A stretch of DNA of 64,000 nt from Arabidopsis thaliana (GCF_000001735.4 NC_003076.8:21889835-21953834); one strand, 5' to 3'. Counted from the first letter of the stretch, positions 12,132 through 25,420 are shown. Made by a program: numbers and translations. The notes: a model not told the origin generated them from the letters alone.

Positions 12132-13961
12132 TCAGTAGTTCCAAATACAGTCAAGTCCAGCATGAAGCACACCGACCTTTGACTCATTCTCTTCGGCAGT
12201 CGCCGGTAGCCAGTAATTCATCCCGGAGACGCCTCCGCCGCCTTGGAAAGAAGGCAGATTAACGGCGGAGGTCATAGTCGATGCAGAAGACGATCCAAAG
12301 TAAGGAAATTGATTGAAGTTTTCTTGGAACGATCTGAAGTTAGATTGAGTCGAGACGTTTCTAGAAACGAAACGAGGAAAAGGGTCAAAGTCAAACCCTA
12401 GCGGCGGTGGAAGACGGCTGAATGAGTTAACGTCTAAGCCCAAGGCCGTAGTAGTAGTAGGGACAGTGGAGAAACAGGACACGTGCTCGGTTATTGCGCT
12501 GGCTGTGACGGTTGTGTTGGTGCTACGGCTGTCGTAGGAGCAACTGCTGTCGGTGTAGCCGAGGGTAGTGGTCGGATCCAGGAGAGGTGGGAGTGAGACG
12601 GAGGAAGGAGAGCTTGGTTGTTCTTGATAGTTTCTTGAGATTGTTGAGGGTACTTTCGTCTTTTTAGATGGACCAGTACCGCTGCTTACGCTCACAGTTG
12701 CTCCTCCTCCTCCTCCTCCTTCGGAGACGGCTCCGGTGCTAGCTAAAGTGGTTTTCTGGAAAACCCTAGAGATCACCCATTCATCCTGAAGGAATAAATT
12801 AGAGTTTTGAAAAGTCAAATATTTTATATAATATATGTTTGATGAGAAAGTCAATGTTAGATCTTGGAAATAAAAGAGAGTGAAGATTAAGAAAAACCAT
12901 AGAGTAAAAGCGTGCACAGAGGGAATGTACATTGGACACTACAAGTCTACAATGGATATGGAACACTAATTAAGTAAAATTAATTTAATTAAATTTCTTT
13001 TTAATATATCTAGGTCAGAAAAAAATCCTGAAGATTTGCATTGGTTCTGGTTTTTTGCATTAAGCTTTCCAAAAGTAGGATGTATTAATATTTTATTTTA
13101 TCAGAGCTATTGAATGTTTTCTTACTTTAGGAAAACACCATTATGATTGAAATCCCAATACATAAAAACAGCAGATCTTTTCTATTTCATGTTCCATAAT
13201 GCTCTCAGATAACCACAGTAAAGAACCATGCCTTTTCAGCCATCAAAATTAAATGCAATAAAGCAAAAGAGAAAAAAATCAACGTCACCGACTATGTCAC
13301 ACTCTCGAATTTTTTTTCCAAATAATAGATTGTAAATTTATTAATCAAAGAAAATTAAGGCTTTACTTTATCAACAAAATAACTAATGAAAGGTTAAATC
13401 GAAGTACCTTGGAGCTTCTTGAGATGAAATGGTAAGAGAATTTGCCTTCAAGACGATATTCATGCATAACCCAATTACTCTTCTCTCCTTTCGGAGCTCT
13501 TCCTTTGTAAAAGACAAGAGTCTTCTTCATCCCAACAAGTGCACAAGTCTTTGAACTAAAGATCTCTCTGTCTTTTCCGGTAGCTTTCCAGTAACCAGCC
13601 TCAGTTGCTCTGTTAGTTCTCAGTCCCGTCGGATACTTCCGGTCACGGAGGCTAAAGAAGTACCATTCTTTCTCTCCCATCTTAGCTCTCCCTAAGTAAC
13701 ATTGAGAGTAAAGATTTCAGAAACCTTAATTACAAAAGAACTACAAGTAAGTTAGTTTTGTATTTTCTTACCGGGAAGTTGCCAAGGCTCACACTTGTTG
13801 AGATCAACTTCTGCGATGGCACGGCTTGAGAAGCAACCGTCGAGGACTTTGCGGAGAAGGTAATGAGTGATGAGCTCTTCGTCCGTGGGATGAAACCTGA
13901 AACCCGGTGGAAGATATTGGCTGTCTCCGCCATGGTCGTAGTGGTAATACGGAATGTCCAT
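12132..13961 (-). CDS. CUC2: NAC transcription factor CUP-SHAPED COTYLEDON 2
   Basis: Three exons on the minus strand: 13772-13961, 13408-13691, 12132-12785, giving 375 aa as known for CUC2 (AT5G53950). The NAC domain fills about residues 15-170: [15 protein letters not shown] (A), the B-C region with [15 protein letters not shown] with [13 protein letters not shown], and E ending in [11 protein letters not shown]. The two introns sit at the usual NAC positions. The C-terminal half is rich in Ser, Thr and Gly and serves activation. CUC2 specifies organ boundaries and starts the shoot meristem together with CUC1 and CUC3. Exon 3 carries a miR164 target site. Regions of several kb on both sides lack genes, which suits a gene with complex spatial control. 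Confidence 0.98.
12467..12487 (-). promoter_or_regulatory. CUC2: miR164 target site in CUC2 mRNA
   Basis: The 21-nt site lies in exon 3, after the NAC domain. Compared with the miR164a sequence as I remember it, pairing is complete except for G:U wobbles at miRNA positions 8 and 13 and a mismatch at position 21. Cleavage of CUC2 mRNA by miR164 at this place is established knowledge and limits boundary size and leaf serration. Confidence 0.95.
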
Positions 13962-16900
13962 TAAGAAGAAAGATCTAAAGCTTTTGTTTGAGAGAGAAAA
14001 AACCCTAAGGAGACTCAAATGTTTTGAAGAAGAAGATAAATAGGTTAATATAATGGATGGTTCTTGAGTAAGGGGCGTGGTAATAATGTGGATGGATATT
14101 ATTTTTTGGTTTTATTAGTTTATTTTTTTTATACATTGGGATTTGGTAAATCTAAAACGGCGAAATAGAGGGAAGCTTTTTTTTTGGGGTAGTGAAAGTA
14201 AAATAATTATTAAAAGATTAAAAACCAGAAAGTCGTAGAGAAGATAATTATAAATTTAGTAATAATAAAAAGACAGGTACGTCTACTCTTTCATAGGAAT
14301 CTGTGGTTTTCTCTGCCTTGTCTTGTAGTAAAGAGAGCAAAGCCAAAGCAGATTATTACATCACATTTTTGAGTTTATCGATATATTTTTTACATAACTC
14401 GAGATTGTTTTAAAATTACAAAATTAAAATTAATCATGAAGTGTCCGTATTTCTTTGAATTAAATTATTAAAGAAACGAGGAATGGGCTCTTGTTTCTAT
14501 CTGAGTATGCGTGCGTGCATGAGAAAAAGTGCAGTGGTATTCTCTGTCAGTGATGAAAATAAAAGAGAGGATTCAGATTGTATCTTTTTTTTTATCTACG
14601 AACTTGAAATTTCTTTTTATTATTGTGTTTGGAAATTGGGATACATAATAATTTATTATACGTACAATGACTAATCGAAACAATAGTAGTATAGTGAGGG
14701 ATACATTATTAGACATATACACTAGTTATTTGGAAAGTGAAGAGTTTCAATTTTTATTTTTAATAGAAAAATGGATATTATATCGATAAGGCTGTTTCAA
14801 ATCTTGGAGTGTCAGCACAGTACATGATTAATTTATCAAAAACTTTGACAGAGACTTCGTTACTACACGCCACCACCTTCTACACCTTTCACCTCTCTTT
14901 TTTTTTTCCTTGATTTTCTTTTCGTTTTTGTTTCATCTTTTCCATTTTCCAATTTTTTACTCCTGTGATGGATTTTTAGTTACTTTTCATTGCTTCATAT
15001 TCATTTGTAAGACTCAGCAAAAGAAAATTAAATTTCATTATTTTCAAGCAACGAGATTTATGATGTAAGATTGAAAAATAATTTAATCAAGAAGTTACAG
15101 GTTGCAAATCAGAGAAGATATTTATGCTGCCTGGTTTTGTAGTTTTCTTAATTACTATCTCAAGTCTGTTTTTTCTCCTTTTTTATATAAATTAATTATG
15201 GCTCATCAAATAACTAATTATCAATTATGTTGATTGTTACAGGTCCACCAAAATGACATGACTAAACGTAAATTTCACAATTGTTAATTTATTTCTGTTA
15301 CTTCCAATATTTTGATTATTATCTCATACAAATTATTTATTTTAGTGGAACTTCAATTTTAGCCCTATTTGACATGACTTGTTTTTTAAAATTTCCCACC
15401 CAAAAATGTACTAAAGAATAAACTAAAGAATAAAAGACACACCCAAAAATGTAAAGACCTTAAGATCAAACTAAAAAGATAGTGAGTTGATCAATTTCTA
15501 CTAATAAATTAACTACAGACTTATTGACTATTTTAACCGTATGAAAAAATTGTATAAACTTAAATCAAAATAACTCTCCCCTTCGAGTATTCATATCTAC
15601 GGACTTATCATGTGTGTAACTATTAGTTAAAAAAAAGAAGATGTTATAAAGTATGCAAAGTAATAATTATACATTAAAAATCATTATCAGAGACATGCTA
15701 AGACTATTACACCTGCTACTACTGTTTAATAGTAGTATTTATTACTATCTAGAAATTGTAGGTCTATCTATACGTCTTTTTAGACATATCTGCATATGAC
15801 AGTAACTAAATCTAATTAATAAGATCCTTTCCTGTCTTAATTACAGATAGTTGAAGTAAAAGATTATCACCAAGCTATGAACCGAAGCAATAACATTATA
15901 TAATTGTAATTACTTGAATTTATGAAGTTTTGAATACATTCTAGTGTGCCAAAGTGTTAATTGTCTTAAACTGAAAACAATGGCCAAACAGATTACAATG
16001 TTGATATTGACCTTGCCAAATTTTAGAAATTTGCTTTACTTTATCTTAATTTAAACATATATTTTTCACGGTTAATTTGTTTGTTTGCTTAGCATTTTTT
16101 TCATAACGAGAAAAATATTCTTATGACTTTAAATATCTAATATCCGTACTTTTTCAAGGTTAAAATGCACACTCCCTACTTTCTATCACCTTCATTCCAT
16201 TTATGCTATATTTTTGACACTTTAAATACCACATTTATCCCCTTTTGATTAATTAACACAATAGTAGAGTGTTTGATATTCTATATACATATCATCCTCT
16301 TTATTTTATTTTTCAATTTCTTTTCCAAATTGTTTATATTTTTCTATTGATCTGAAATTTATGGCTGCTTTCGAACACCAAAATGGATTTGTTTTTCTCT
16401 ACAGAAAAACATATGTCCTACCATAAAATTCGTTGTTGTTTTATCAATCATTTATTACAAAACTTTTATTTATTTTCTAAAATGTTTGGTAATACCGCAT
16501 ATCATCTTTTTTTAATAACTGCAAAAAGCAAATGAACAAATGCCAATAATAAACTATTTGACGTAAGAGAACCCAATAAAATAAATAATGATAGCATTAT
16601 AAATGCAGGAGGTTAACACAGTATTAAGAAACAGTAGATATTCCCTTGTGACCTACTCACTTGAGTAAACTAATAGCCCAATCTATGTTTAATTTCTTTT
16701 TGTGGTCAACATTTTTTTGATAATACATATTTGTAATTTTTATGGTTCGAAAGAGGATCTTACTTCAGATAGACTTTCCCAAAACAAAAACCAAATTATT
16801 TGTTATCTCGATGGTCAAGCTCAAGCAGTCGAAGAGTAGGTAAGGAGAAGAGCAGTTAATATAGCATTATATGGCTACATGGACTCTGTTTTCTGTAATG

Positions 16901-17814
16901 TATAAATAATTGTATACTGTAAATATCTTAATTTATGATATATATTTAGATTAAAGGCAATTGTGTAAGAAACGTCGAATTTGAACTTCTTTATCAAATA
17001 ATCAGAATATCAGATAATAAGTAAAGATCGTCTAAGTTAAACTAATTTAGTGTATAGGCATTGATTATTCTTTCTTCTTCTTCATCTCTTAACTCTTCCT
17101 CTAGTCGACCACAATGCTAATGATTTCCTGAGGAGAAAACAAAGGAAATGCTGATCCATCTGAGTGAATCACCGTCGTATTTGATGAAGGAGGTGCTTCT
17201 CCTTCTCGGTCTTGAATGTTGGACACTTCTTTTATATATTGTTTCAAAAAATGTGAACAGATTTGTGATTTTCACTTTTTTTTACCCTTTAGTTTCTTAC
17301 GAGACACTTCTTTGGTGTGTTTTTTTTCTTGGTCCCCTTTGATAGCCTTACACCTAAAACCTAGCTGTTGATGCAACGTCTCTCTATTTTTTTCCTTTTT
17401 TTTTGCAACTTGTTCGCGTCTTCACTCTTCAAGACTATAGTACAGCCCCATATATAAATTTTACCTGTATACTATATATTTGTTTTACATACGTAGAATT
17501 ATTTTCTCTCTTAACTTGTATTTTCTTGAATTGCACGCTATATCTGAAGAAAATGTAGTAGGATCGAAGTTACTTTGATTAAGTTTATCAATGATTATAT
17601 CTTTATCTCAACTTTACCCAAACATATTATTTTAAATATGCCTTGATGATATCAGATTATCAGATGAATAAATAAATTATAGTATTCCCAGGCCTGGTCC
17701 TGAGGCCCATTATAGTTTTTCTTCTAAGATAAAAATAAGGGGCCGAAAAAGAAACCAACAAATTTATCTTATATACTAAAAAGCCCAAACAAAATGTAGA
17801 ATTAAGCATCCCAC
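13962..17814. other. 3.9-kb CUC2 upstream region
   Basis: AT-rich noncoding sequence upstream of CUC2 and of the divergent small gene at 17.9 kb. Open frames are short and have no recognisable content. No TE structure was found. Its size suggests it carries CUC2 control elements, but I cannot point to specific sites. Confidence 0.4.
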
Positions 17815-17823
17815 AAACCCTAA
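17815..17823 (+). promoter_or_regulatory. telo-box upstream of the 189-aa gene
   Basis: AAACCCTAA, 68 bp before the start codon at 17891, with GGCCCA-type motifs near 17705. Telo-box plus GCCCA-type motifs are typical of plant genes expressed in dividing cells. Confidence 0.5.
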
Positions 17824-17890
17824 TTTTCCCTCTTATTCTCCCTGCTCTTCCTTGCGTGAGATCTACACTTTCTCAGACTCGATCCCTACC

Positions 17891-18618
17891 ATGGCTGCCT
17901 CTACATCGCAACTGGAAGATACTACCCGTGAGATTATAGAAGGTACTTCCATACTCAACATCGACGATACTTCCATACTCAACATCGACGATGTGATGAC
18001 ATCGCAACTGGAAGATACGATCGAGAAGTTAAAGAAAGGTACGCGAATATTTGTTTATTCTGTTATTCCTAGTTTCTAAAAATATTAAAACTCTGATTCT
18101 GTTCAATTTTCCGTTTTAGTGGTGAGGAGTTTGGAAGAGATAAATAGAAATTCAACCATGGCCTCACTCACATATAAGCTTTACCGTTTTATACTGGAGA
18201 AAGAAGATGAGGCTGCCGCCGAACTCAACGCTGTGGACACAGACTCTATCGAGACAAAGGTTGTGAAAAGTCTAAAATTTATTGTCGACATATTATTGAT
18301 TGAGACAACAGTTTAACTTTAAACTGTCTGGTGCAGCTGGTGAAACTAGAAAACAAACAGAGATATATCCGTGAAGTTGAAGACAACCCGATCGACATCC
18401 GTAGTTTGTACAGGCCTAAACTTGTTAAGCTTTTAAAGGAGAGAGGGTTTACACCATTCCCATCTGAAGATAAGCCTTTCTCACACTATGACTACCTAGA
18501 TGTTGCTTTACATATGGAATTACCTATTCAAAAATACGAGGAGCTATGCGATCAAAAAAATGTGTTGCAAGACATAGTTTCTATTTTGAAGAGGATTATT
18601 GATGCCTATCAACATTAA
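17891..18618 (+). CDS. unrecognised 189-aa protein with internal repeats
   Basis: Three coding exons: 17891-18038, 18120-18259, 18337-18618, all with GT-AG borders and a continuous frame. The start ATG at 17891 has a good context (accATGg). I do not recognise the family. The N-terminal 50 residues hold two adjacent copies of TSILNIDD (24-bp units at 17945-17968 and 17969-17992), flanked by two copies of TSQLEDT. The C-terminal exon reads like a folded helical domain (SLYRPKLVKLLKERGF, then KPFSHYDYLDVALHM, ending in a helical segment). No signal peptide or membrane segment is seen. The gene is divergent from CUC2 and has a telo-box upstream. Confidence 0.75.
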
Positions 18619-19285
18619 CTAATCTGCGGATTTGGTTCAAGATTGGTCAACTAGTTTTTTTTTTCTTTTATGAAAGCTGCAGTCTCTCAATTGCTATGGA
18701 AAGATCAAAATAGTAGTTACAATTCTGCATTGTAACACGAATGTTTTCTTCTTTTAGCTTTCAGTTTTTGTGTGTTGCAAACTCTTTTGTTAAATTTTTA
18801 TGGTTTCTTAACTCGTTTGTCATCATTTTCTTCAGCCTTGAGCCGTAGAAACTAAAATATACATAGAGTTTATGTATAAATCAAGGCTTCCGCCTATCGT
18901 CAATGAGCTCATGCTTAATGGGCTAATGCCGTATTTTCCCTTTCATTAGGTCCAGTGGCCCATTGACCGGTTTGATTGTCCGTCCATATGTTTACAGAGA
19001 AACTATATACTTTTATGAATTTATCTAATATATAAGATCTACTTGTAAAATACACCTATAATGATTAGTTGCCAGAGAACTCCTGGATCTGTACAAGCAG
19101 ATTCACATTCTTCGTATAGACACAATGGTTATAGGACTTCTTTAACATGGAGAAACAATAACCTGCTGGAAGTACACTTAGATTCTCCTAGGTCTTGCCA
19201 TTTTCATATTTACACGCATTTAGTTTCTTTCTAGGTGTAATCATACAGATAGTGTTTAGTTAAAATCGTGAAGTCAGCCCTTACC

Positions 19286-19321
<36 letters not shown>

Positions 19322-20841
19322 CTATCAAAATGTTTGAGTATAACTTTCTTTATAATTTTCACAAAAATCATTCTTCAATTACCACTTTTAGTTTTTTAAA
19401 AATTTGAATCTTGAATTGAAAACTTTCGAAATACACAGATGTCCTCTAGTAGAAAGGAATGCGTTAAAAACTATGAAACAAATAAAAAATCATTATGAGA
19501 AAACAGTGATTCAATGAGTTGTGGTCTCTTCTCCATTTGGACAGCGATAGTGAGACGACGAATACGATGAAAAATAATTTTCTTTTTTCCGTTGTGTTAG
19601 TTTAGGAGAGGGAGAGGGAGAAGAGAGGACAAATGGAAGCAGCTTGCGTACCAAAAGTGCGACACGTATGTAAAGAGTCGGAAGGAGACGTACGGTGTAA
19701 GTCATCTCGTCTTCACAAATATGTTTTGGTTTTATCTTATGCTTTGTCTTATCCTACGTGGCCATTAAATCGTTCCATTCGTCTAAACCATAATATCAAA
19801 TCAAACAATCGTATAATATCTTATCAACCGTAAAGATGGTGTGGTCCGTTTCTCTTTAAAGGTTTTTGGTTTGGATGATTCTAAAACGTCACATGAATTC
19901 TTTTTTAGATTACCAAAAAGTTATGGGCTGAAGTCCATAATGTTTTCGGATTAGGGATTAGAACATTCAAACATGGGATATATATTGTGTCCTTTGTGTG
20001 TTGTATCAAATTTGCTATTGTTTGCTGCATATATTTATCTGAAATTCGTAAGTAAACCTCACATAAATTTCAAACTCATGCGTGTGTGCTTCTCATTTCT
20101 CATTTGGTTTAAAAACAAATTCACCCTCATTACCAAAATTGTTTTGACTTTATTAATATCATTAACAAACCATCATCAGTCAAATATGATTATTTAGACA
20201 TATACATTGCCTCGGATTTTGAACTATGGCCACGCATTTTTTCATGGCTATGCAAATTTCTTTTGATAGCTAATTATTAATTATTAGTTATTATAATATA
20301 TAATTGTTTTTTAATTTAGTTTTAAACGATGATATCGGTAATGAAACAAATATTTATGGGCTAAAATCGTAATTTCAACCATTTCCTAGTTTGGTATATT
20401 TGTTTGGGTAGAATATATAAAATCTTAACCCATCTCCTAGTTGGGTTAAAATGTATAAAATTATAAGAAATTTAGTGCAATTCGTACTTAAACCAAAATT
20501 TTTTGGGTTAAATCCAAATTTCACTCCTAATAAAACAAATCCATATATAAACAAGGTTATTTTCTGGTCAATAATAATGTTATTTTTTTGGGTCAAAATA
20601 AAATAATGTTATATGAAGGAGAAAAAACGAGTGGCTGGAAAGTAAACAATATTTTCTTAGTTTTCTTCTCCAATCTGGCAAATAAATCTCACTCTCTCAA
20701 TCAAAAACACACATCAAAATCAAAACCTTCTCTTCTTCTTCTTCTTGCGAGTTGCACCGAAACACTCAACAAAACCAAATCATCCAAATTGGGTAAAACA
20801 AAAGAAACTAACAAGAAGAAGATCGAATTCAAGAAGAAGAG
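18619..20841. other. intergenic upstream of TAT7
   Basis: AT-rich, with an (AT)n microsatellite at 19291-19318. A less AT-rich stretch at 19540-19850 has short frames on both strands but no homology I recognise. Around 20380-20470 a short motif (CTAGTT with flanking ACCCA/TGGGT) recurs and can fold back on itself; it may be an old TE end but is not identifiable. Confidence 0.4.
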
Positions 20842-22760
20842 ATGGAGAATGGAGCAACGACGACGAGCACAATTACCATCAAAGGGATTCTGAGTTTGCT
20901 AATGGAAAGCATCACAACAGAGGAAGATGAAGGAGGAAAGAGAGTAATATCTCTGGGAATGGGAGACCCAACACTCTACTCGTGTTTTCGTACAACACAA
21001 GTCTCTCTTCAAGCTGTTTCTGATTCTCTTCTCTCCAACAAGTTCCATGGTTACTCTCCTACCGTCGGTCTTCCCCAAGCTCGAAGGTCACTTTCGTCTT
21101 TTCCCCATTTCTCTGTTAGAGTTGGTTTAATTCAACCGGAATCAGAAATAACCGATTAGATGACTAAACCGAATTTTTAGTTAGGATGATTGTATAATTA
21201 GGTTGTTTTGAACCTTCTGATTGCAACGGAATATTTCATTTTTTTATTCTATGAGAGACTAACTTGCAAATCAAGTCTCACACTTTTTGTGTAATGATAA
21301 AAACAGGGCAATAGCAGAGTATCTATCGCGTGATCTTCCATACAAACTTTCACAGGATGATGTGTTTATCACATCGGGTTGCACGCAAGCGATCGATGTA
21401 GCATTGTCGATGTTAGCTCGTCCCAGGGCTAATATACTTCTTCCAAGGCCTGGTTTCCCAATCTATGAACTCTGTGCTAAGTTTAGACACCTTGAAGTTC
21501 GCTACGTCGATCTTCTTCCGGAAAATGGATGGGAGATCGATCTTGATGCTGTCGAGGCTCTTGCAGACGAAAACACGGTTGCTTTGGTTGTTATAAACCC
21601 TGGTAATCCTTGCGGGAATGTCTATAGCTACCAGCATTTGATGAAGGTTAGCTTTAAACTTTGACAATGAGGAAACAGAACCAAATTTGTTGTTTGGAAT
21701 TTGATGTATACAAATTTGTGTGTTTAGATTGCGGAATCGGCGAAAAAACTAGGGTTTCTTGTGATTGCTGATGAGGTTTACGGTCATCTTGCTTTTGGTA
21801 GCAAACCGTTTGTGCCAATGGGTGTGTTTGGATCTATTGTTCCTGTGCTTACTCTTGGCTCTTTATCAAAGAGATGGATAGTTCCAGGTTGGCGACTCGG
21901 GTGGTTTGTCACCACTGATCCTTCTGGTTCCTTTAAGGACCCTAAGGTTAGTAATAGCTTCAATCTTATACAAAAAGTCGATGATGCAAAGAGCGTAAAC
22001 AAGCCGCTTACTTACTGAAATCTTGTTTTGTTCTTTTGGATCAGATCATTGAGAGGTTTAAGAAATACTTTGATATTCTTGGTGGACCAGCTACATTTAT
22101 TCAGGTATATATATGTCACATTCGAAATCAACTTCAATTGTTTCTGATTATCTTAAGACATTAATTTTGTTCTTGATTGTGTTGTATTAGGCTGCAGTTC
22201 CCACTATTTTGGAACAGACGGATGAGTCTTTCTTCAAGAAAACCTTGAACTCGTTGAAGAACTCTTCGGATATTTGTTGTGACTGGATCAAGGAGATTCC
22301 TTGCATTGATTCCTCGCATCGACCAGAAGGATCCATGGCAATGATGGTCAGCCTATGTATAAATTGTGAAAAAATGTTCACAAATTACTTACATGGTCTT
22401 ACATATTTTATTTCTGTATTTCTTATAGGTTAAGCTGAATCTCTCATTACTTGAAGATGTAAGTGACGATATCGACTTCTGTTTCAAGTTAGCTAGGGAA
22501 GAATCAGTCATCCTTCTTCCTGGTAAGGATATTATTTCAATCTTTCATAATGATTCATTCATCTTAAGAGTAATCTTTTTTTTCTTTTTTTGATATATAC
22601 CTTGTGTGTGGATGGATGTGGCTGAGCAGGGACCGCGGTGGGGCTGAAGAACTGGCTGAGGATAACGTTTGCAGCAGATGCAACTTCGATTGAAGAAGCT
22701 TTTAAAAGGATCAAATGTTTCTATCTTAGACATGCCAAGACTCAATATCCAACCATATAG
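20842..22760 (+). CDS. TAT7: tyrosine aminotransferase TAT7
   Basis: Seven coding exons: 20842-21086, 21307-21646, 21728-21946, 22045-22104, 22191-22346, 22429-22522, 22630-22760. They give 414 aa, as known for AT5G53970. It is a class I/II PLP-dependent aminotransferase. Visible signature residues: [12 protein letters not shown] near the N terminus, [11 protein letters not shown], the PLP-pyridine Asp in ADEVY (D210), the PLP Schiff-base Lys in SLSKRW (K243) and the Arg of GWRLGW. It converts tyrosine and 2-oxoglutarate to 4-hydroxyphenylpyruvate and glutamate, feeding homogentisate, tocopherol and plastoquinone synthesis and tyrosine breakdown. No transit peptide is evident, in line with a cytosolic enzyme. 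Confidence 0.97.
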
Positions 22761-24252
22761 TTGATTTCTGATTTTGGTATGGTCATAAATTGTTCTTAAA
22801 TTACATGTTTAAAAACACAGATACAGTACAGTGTCTTTTTGTTCTCCCTATATAAGTGTTGATATAAAATTTCTTTATTGTAATAAGATTAACTCTTAAT
22901 TAAAAACATCAACTAAACGAATAAACAGAAAAATGTTAACTTTAATTGTATGTTTTTAACTGTGGTTCTTAAAAGGGATTTAAAACTTTTATGTAATTTG
23001 AGTTTTGATCTTGAAACTTCGTGTAGCTATAGTCTAAGATCATAGACTTCAATTCATAATGGTAGCTTGATGATATGCAAATATGAGCCCATTCTTTTCG
23101 ACACAGCAGAAATGAGTATAGGGCCTCTAGGCCCAATATATTTGGTCGTAACTGGTAAAAGATATGTCGTCTACAATACAACAGAGCGTATCTAAAATGG
23201 GATATAAAGTGCTTAAAGATTCTGATATGCAAATTCCAAAATTGAAAATTAAAGAACTCGTAAAACAAGATGCATTGTCCCAAAGAGAACAAAAAAGAGT
23301 TCATACTTTATTTTTTTATTTTTTGCTTAAATGATAATGTTATTAAATTTAAGTAGGTACGATACGACCAGCCCACGTGAAGACATGCATGTATTTGAGA
23401 GAAATACTTGTTAATCAACTACTTATTTTAATTAATCAATCAGAATAGTTTATGTTCTCTTAGTCCCAATTCAATCTTCTGAATAGTACAATGGGTCCAT
23501 AAAGAACAGTTAAGTGAGTCTTTAGGCCCCATAGCTTTGATTCCCAAATGACCCCTTCTAAACAAACCGACTCTTGTGTTCTTGACTTCTTTTTATCCAT
23601 TTTGGAAAATATTTCTTACTAGAATAAGCTATATATAACACTATTATATAAGGGATCATAATGGATATAATTGTTCTAAGGTAGGTTTAGAGATTTTCGA
23701 ACCATCACTACTTGGTGAATTACATTTTGCAACTTTTGAAAAATATTTTTTGTGAAAGTAATACATGAATGTTTTGGAAAAAAAATGAATGATACATTTT
23801 CCACTATAATGAATATGTTCAGAACGTTAAATTGTGTGTTTTAATAGTTTTAGTGTCAGATAAACCACCGTTTTCAGATAATACTTCAAATCCATTTCGT
23901 TATACATGCATCGAAAGTCTTTTAATTCACATTAAAGTTTTTGCTCTAAAAATTTTAAATGTGATTTCTCGTTTTACTATCAATGCATTAGTAACTTTGA
24001 CAATATAAGTTAGGTAGATGATATGAATTTTTTGATGTCATTGTATGTCTTCTATAGTATATGTTAAACTTATATCACTAGAAACTTATCTTAGTTATGA
24101 ATACAAAGTTTGTGTTAATTTTGTTTGCTTATCTTTTACATAGAACACCATCAATGTTTTAAGTATGAGTGCGTGTGTGTATATATACACATCCTTAGCC
24201 ACAACGTTGTACATAGCTCACAACAAAAGAAAAAACAAAAAAGAAGAGAAAA
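22761..24252. other. intergenic between TAT7 and HB52
   Basis: 1.5 kb of AT-rich spacer. A TATA-like run (TATATATA, about 24180-24188) lies about 65 bp before the HB52 start and probably serves it. No other gene, repeat or TE was recognised. Confidence 0.5.
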
Positions 24253-24723
24253 ATGGAGAATTCTCAGAGTCAGGGTAAAAACAAGAAGAAGAGGCTAACA
24301 CAAGATCAAGTTAGACAACTGGAGAAGTGCTTCACTATGAACAAGAAGCTTGAGCCAGATCTGAAACTTCAACTGTCGAACCAGCTTGGTCTACCTCAAA
24401 GACAAGTCGCTGTCTGGTTCCAAAACAAGCGAGCCAGGTTCAAGACTCAGTCTCTTGAGGTCCAACACTGCACTCTTCAGTCCAAGCACGAAGCAGCTCT
24501 CTCCGACAAGGCAAAGTTAGAGCATCAAGTGCAGTTTCTCCAAGATGAGCTGAAGAGAGCAAGGAATCAGCTTGCTCTGTTCACAAATCAAGATTCTCCT
24601 GTTGATAATTCTAATCTTGGTTCTTGTGATGAAGATCATGATGATCAAGTGGTGGTATTCGACGAGCTTTACGCTTGCTTTGTTAGCAATGGACATGGAT
24701 CTTCATCAACCTCATGGGTCTGA
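24253..24723 (+). CDS. HB52: HD-Zip class I transcription factor HB52
   Basis: Single exon of 156 aa, the length known for ATHB52 (AT5G53980). The homeodomain spans about residues 10-66, with recognition helix VAVWFQNKRARFK around 53-64. The leucine zipper follows at once, with L68, L75, L89 and L96 in heptad register (Ala at 82), which is the HD-Zip arrangement. There is no START domain, so class I. The short C terminus is acidic (DEDHDDQ). HD-Zip I proteins bind the pseudopalindrome CAATNATTG as dimers. HB52 is reported in light and hormone responses (from memory). The frame ends before a normal 3' region. Confidence 0.96.
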   Translation: MENSQSQGKNKKKRLTQDQVRQLEKCFTMNKKLEPDLKLQLSNQLGLPQRQVAVWFQNKRARFKTQSLEVQHCTLQSKHEAALSDKAKLEHQVQFLQDELKRARNQLALFTNQDSPVDNSNLGSCDEDHDDQVVVFDELYACFVSNGHGSSSTSWV

Positions 24724-24889
24724 TTCTGTTTCGACGCAGACAAGATTCCAATATATATAGTCTTGTCTCTGTTTTGTTTCGTTTGATCTGTTTCTCTTTG
24801 TCTGAATAGATTTAAAATTTGTAATTAAAGTCATTCAGACATTCACTAATACAAAGAGATGATTTTCTTCATTTCTTGTTATGGTTATA

Positions 24890-25420
24890 AGAATTGCAAT
24901 GTTGTAACAACACAAGAAACCAACAACTACTCCATGGTCTAGTTTCATCTTACCTTATTGATCACATCAAGTCTTTTCATTCAATATTTAGTATCATGCA
25001 CTAGATTATGCAATAATTCATAAATCTAGTGTTTAAATAACTTGATCAAACAAATATAAGCTACAGTATTTGGCAATCACTTGCCAGAGACCGCCACATT
25101 TATTCGAACCCGCAATGATTCATAAACCAGCCTAGTGATGGATGAGCAAATATGAAATATCAATGGTTCACAAAGCCCACCACCCTGCACCCGCTACTTG
25201 AGCCATTTAGTAACGCTTATCGAATCTTAGATTATCCTCTCGGTGGCTTTACCGATATAACAAACGTAAACCTGTAAGCTCCATTCCTAAGCAGAGTTCT
25301 TGAAGTTGATCCTTCTCGAGAGTGACTTGGTTCCCTAGTGAACTATATATATCACTGAGCCCGGTTCAAATTGGCTCATCCAGGGATAACATTGATCATC
25401 TAGTGTATAAATGTATAATC
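24890..25420 (-). pseudogene. degenerate UGT79B relic
   Basis: Aligns by eye to the 3' half of UGT79B9 and its 3' flank. The stretch at 25070-25400 matches 26155-26490 (PSPG region and upstream), and 24895-25000 matches the sequence just after the UGT79B9 stop (shared CATGGTCTAGTT...TTACCTTATT block). Matching is patchy, with several small indels and no usable frame, so it is an older dead copy at the HB52 end of the UGT cluster. Confidence 0.8.

Noticed and set aside
17148-17342. 64-codon frame rich in Leu and Phe
   Set aside because: Low-complexity T-rich region, no promoter, splice or family support.
17690-17711. CAGGCCTGGTCCTGAGGCCC resembling the hAT-like end at 45368
   Set aside because: No matching second end or target duplication was found; more likely GCCCA-type promoter motifs.
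19511-19833. Overlapping frames on both strands in a less AT-rich stretch
   Set aside because: No domain, no clear start context, and frames on both strands are equally long, as expected by chance.
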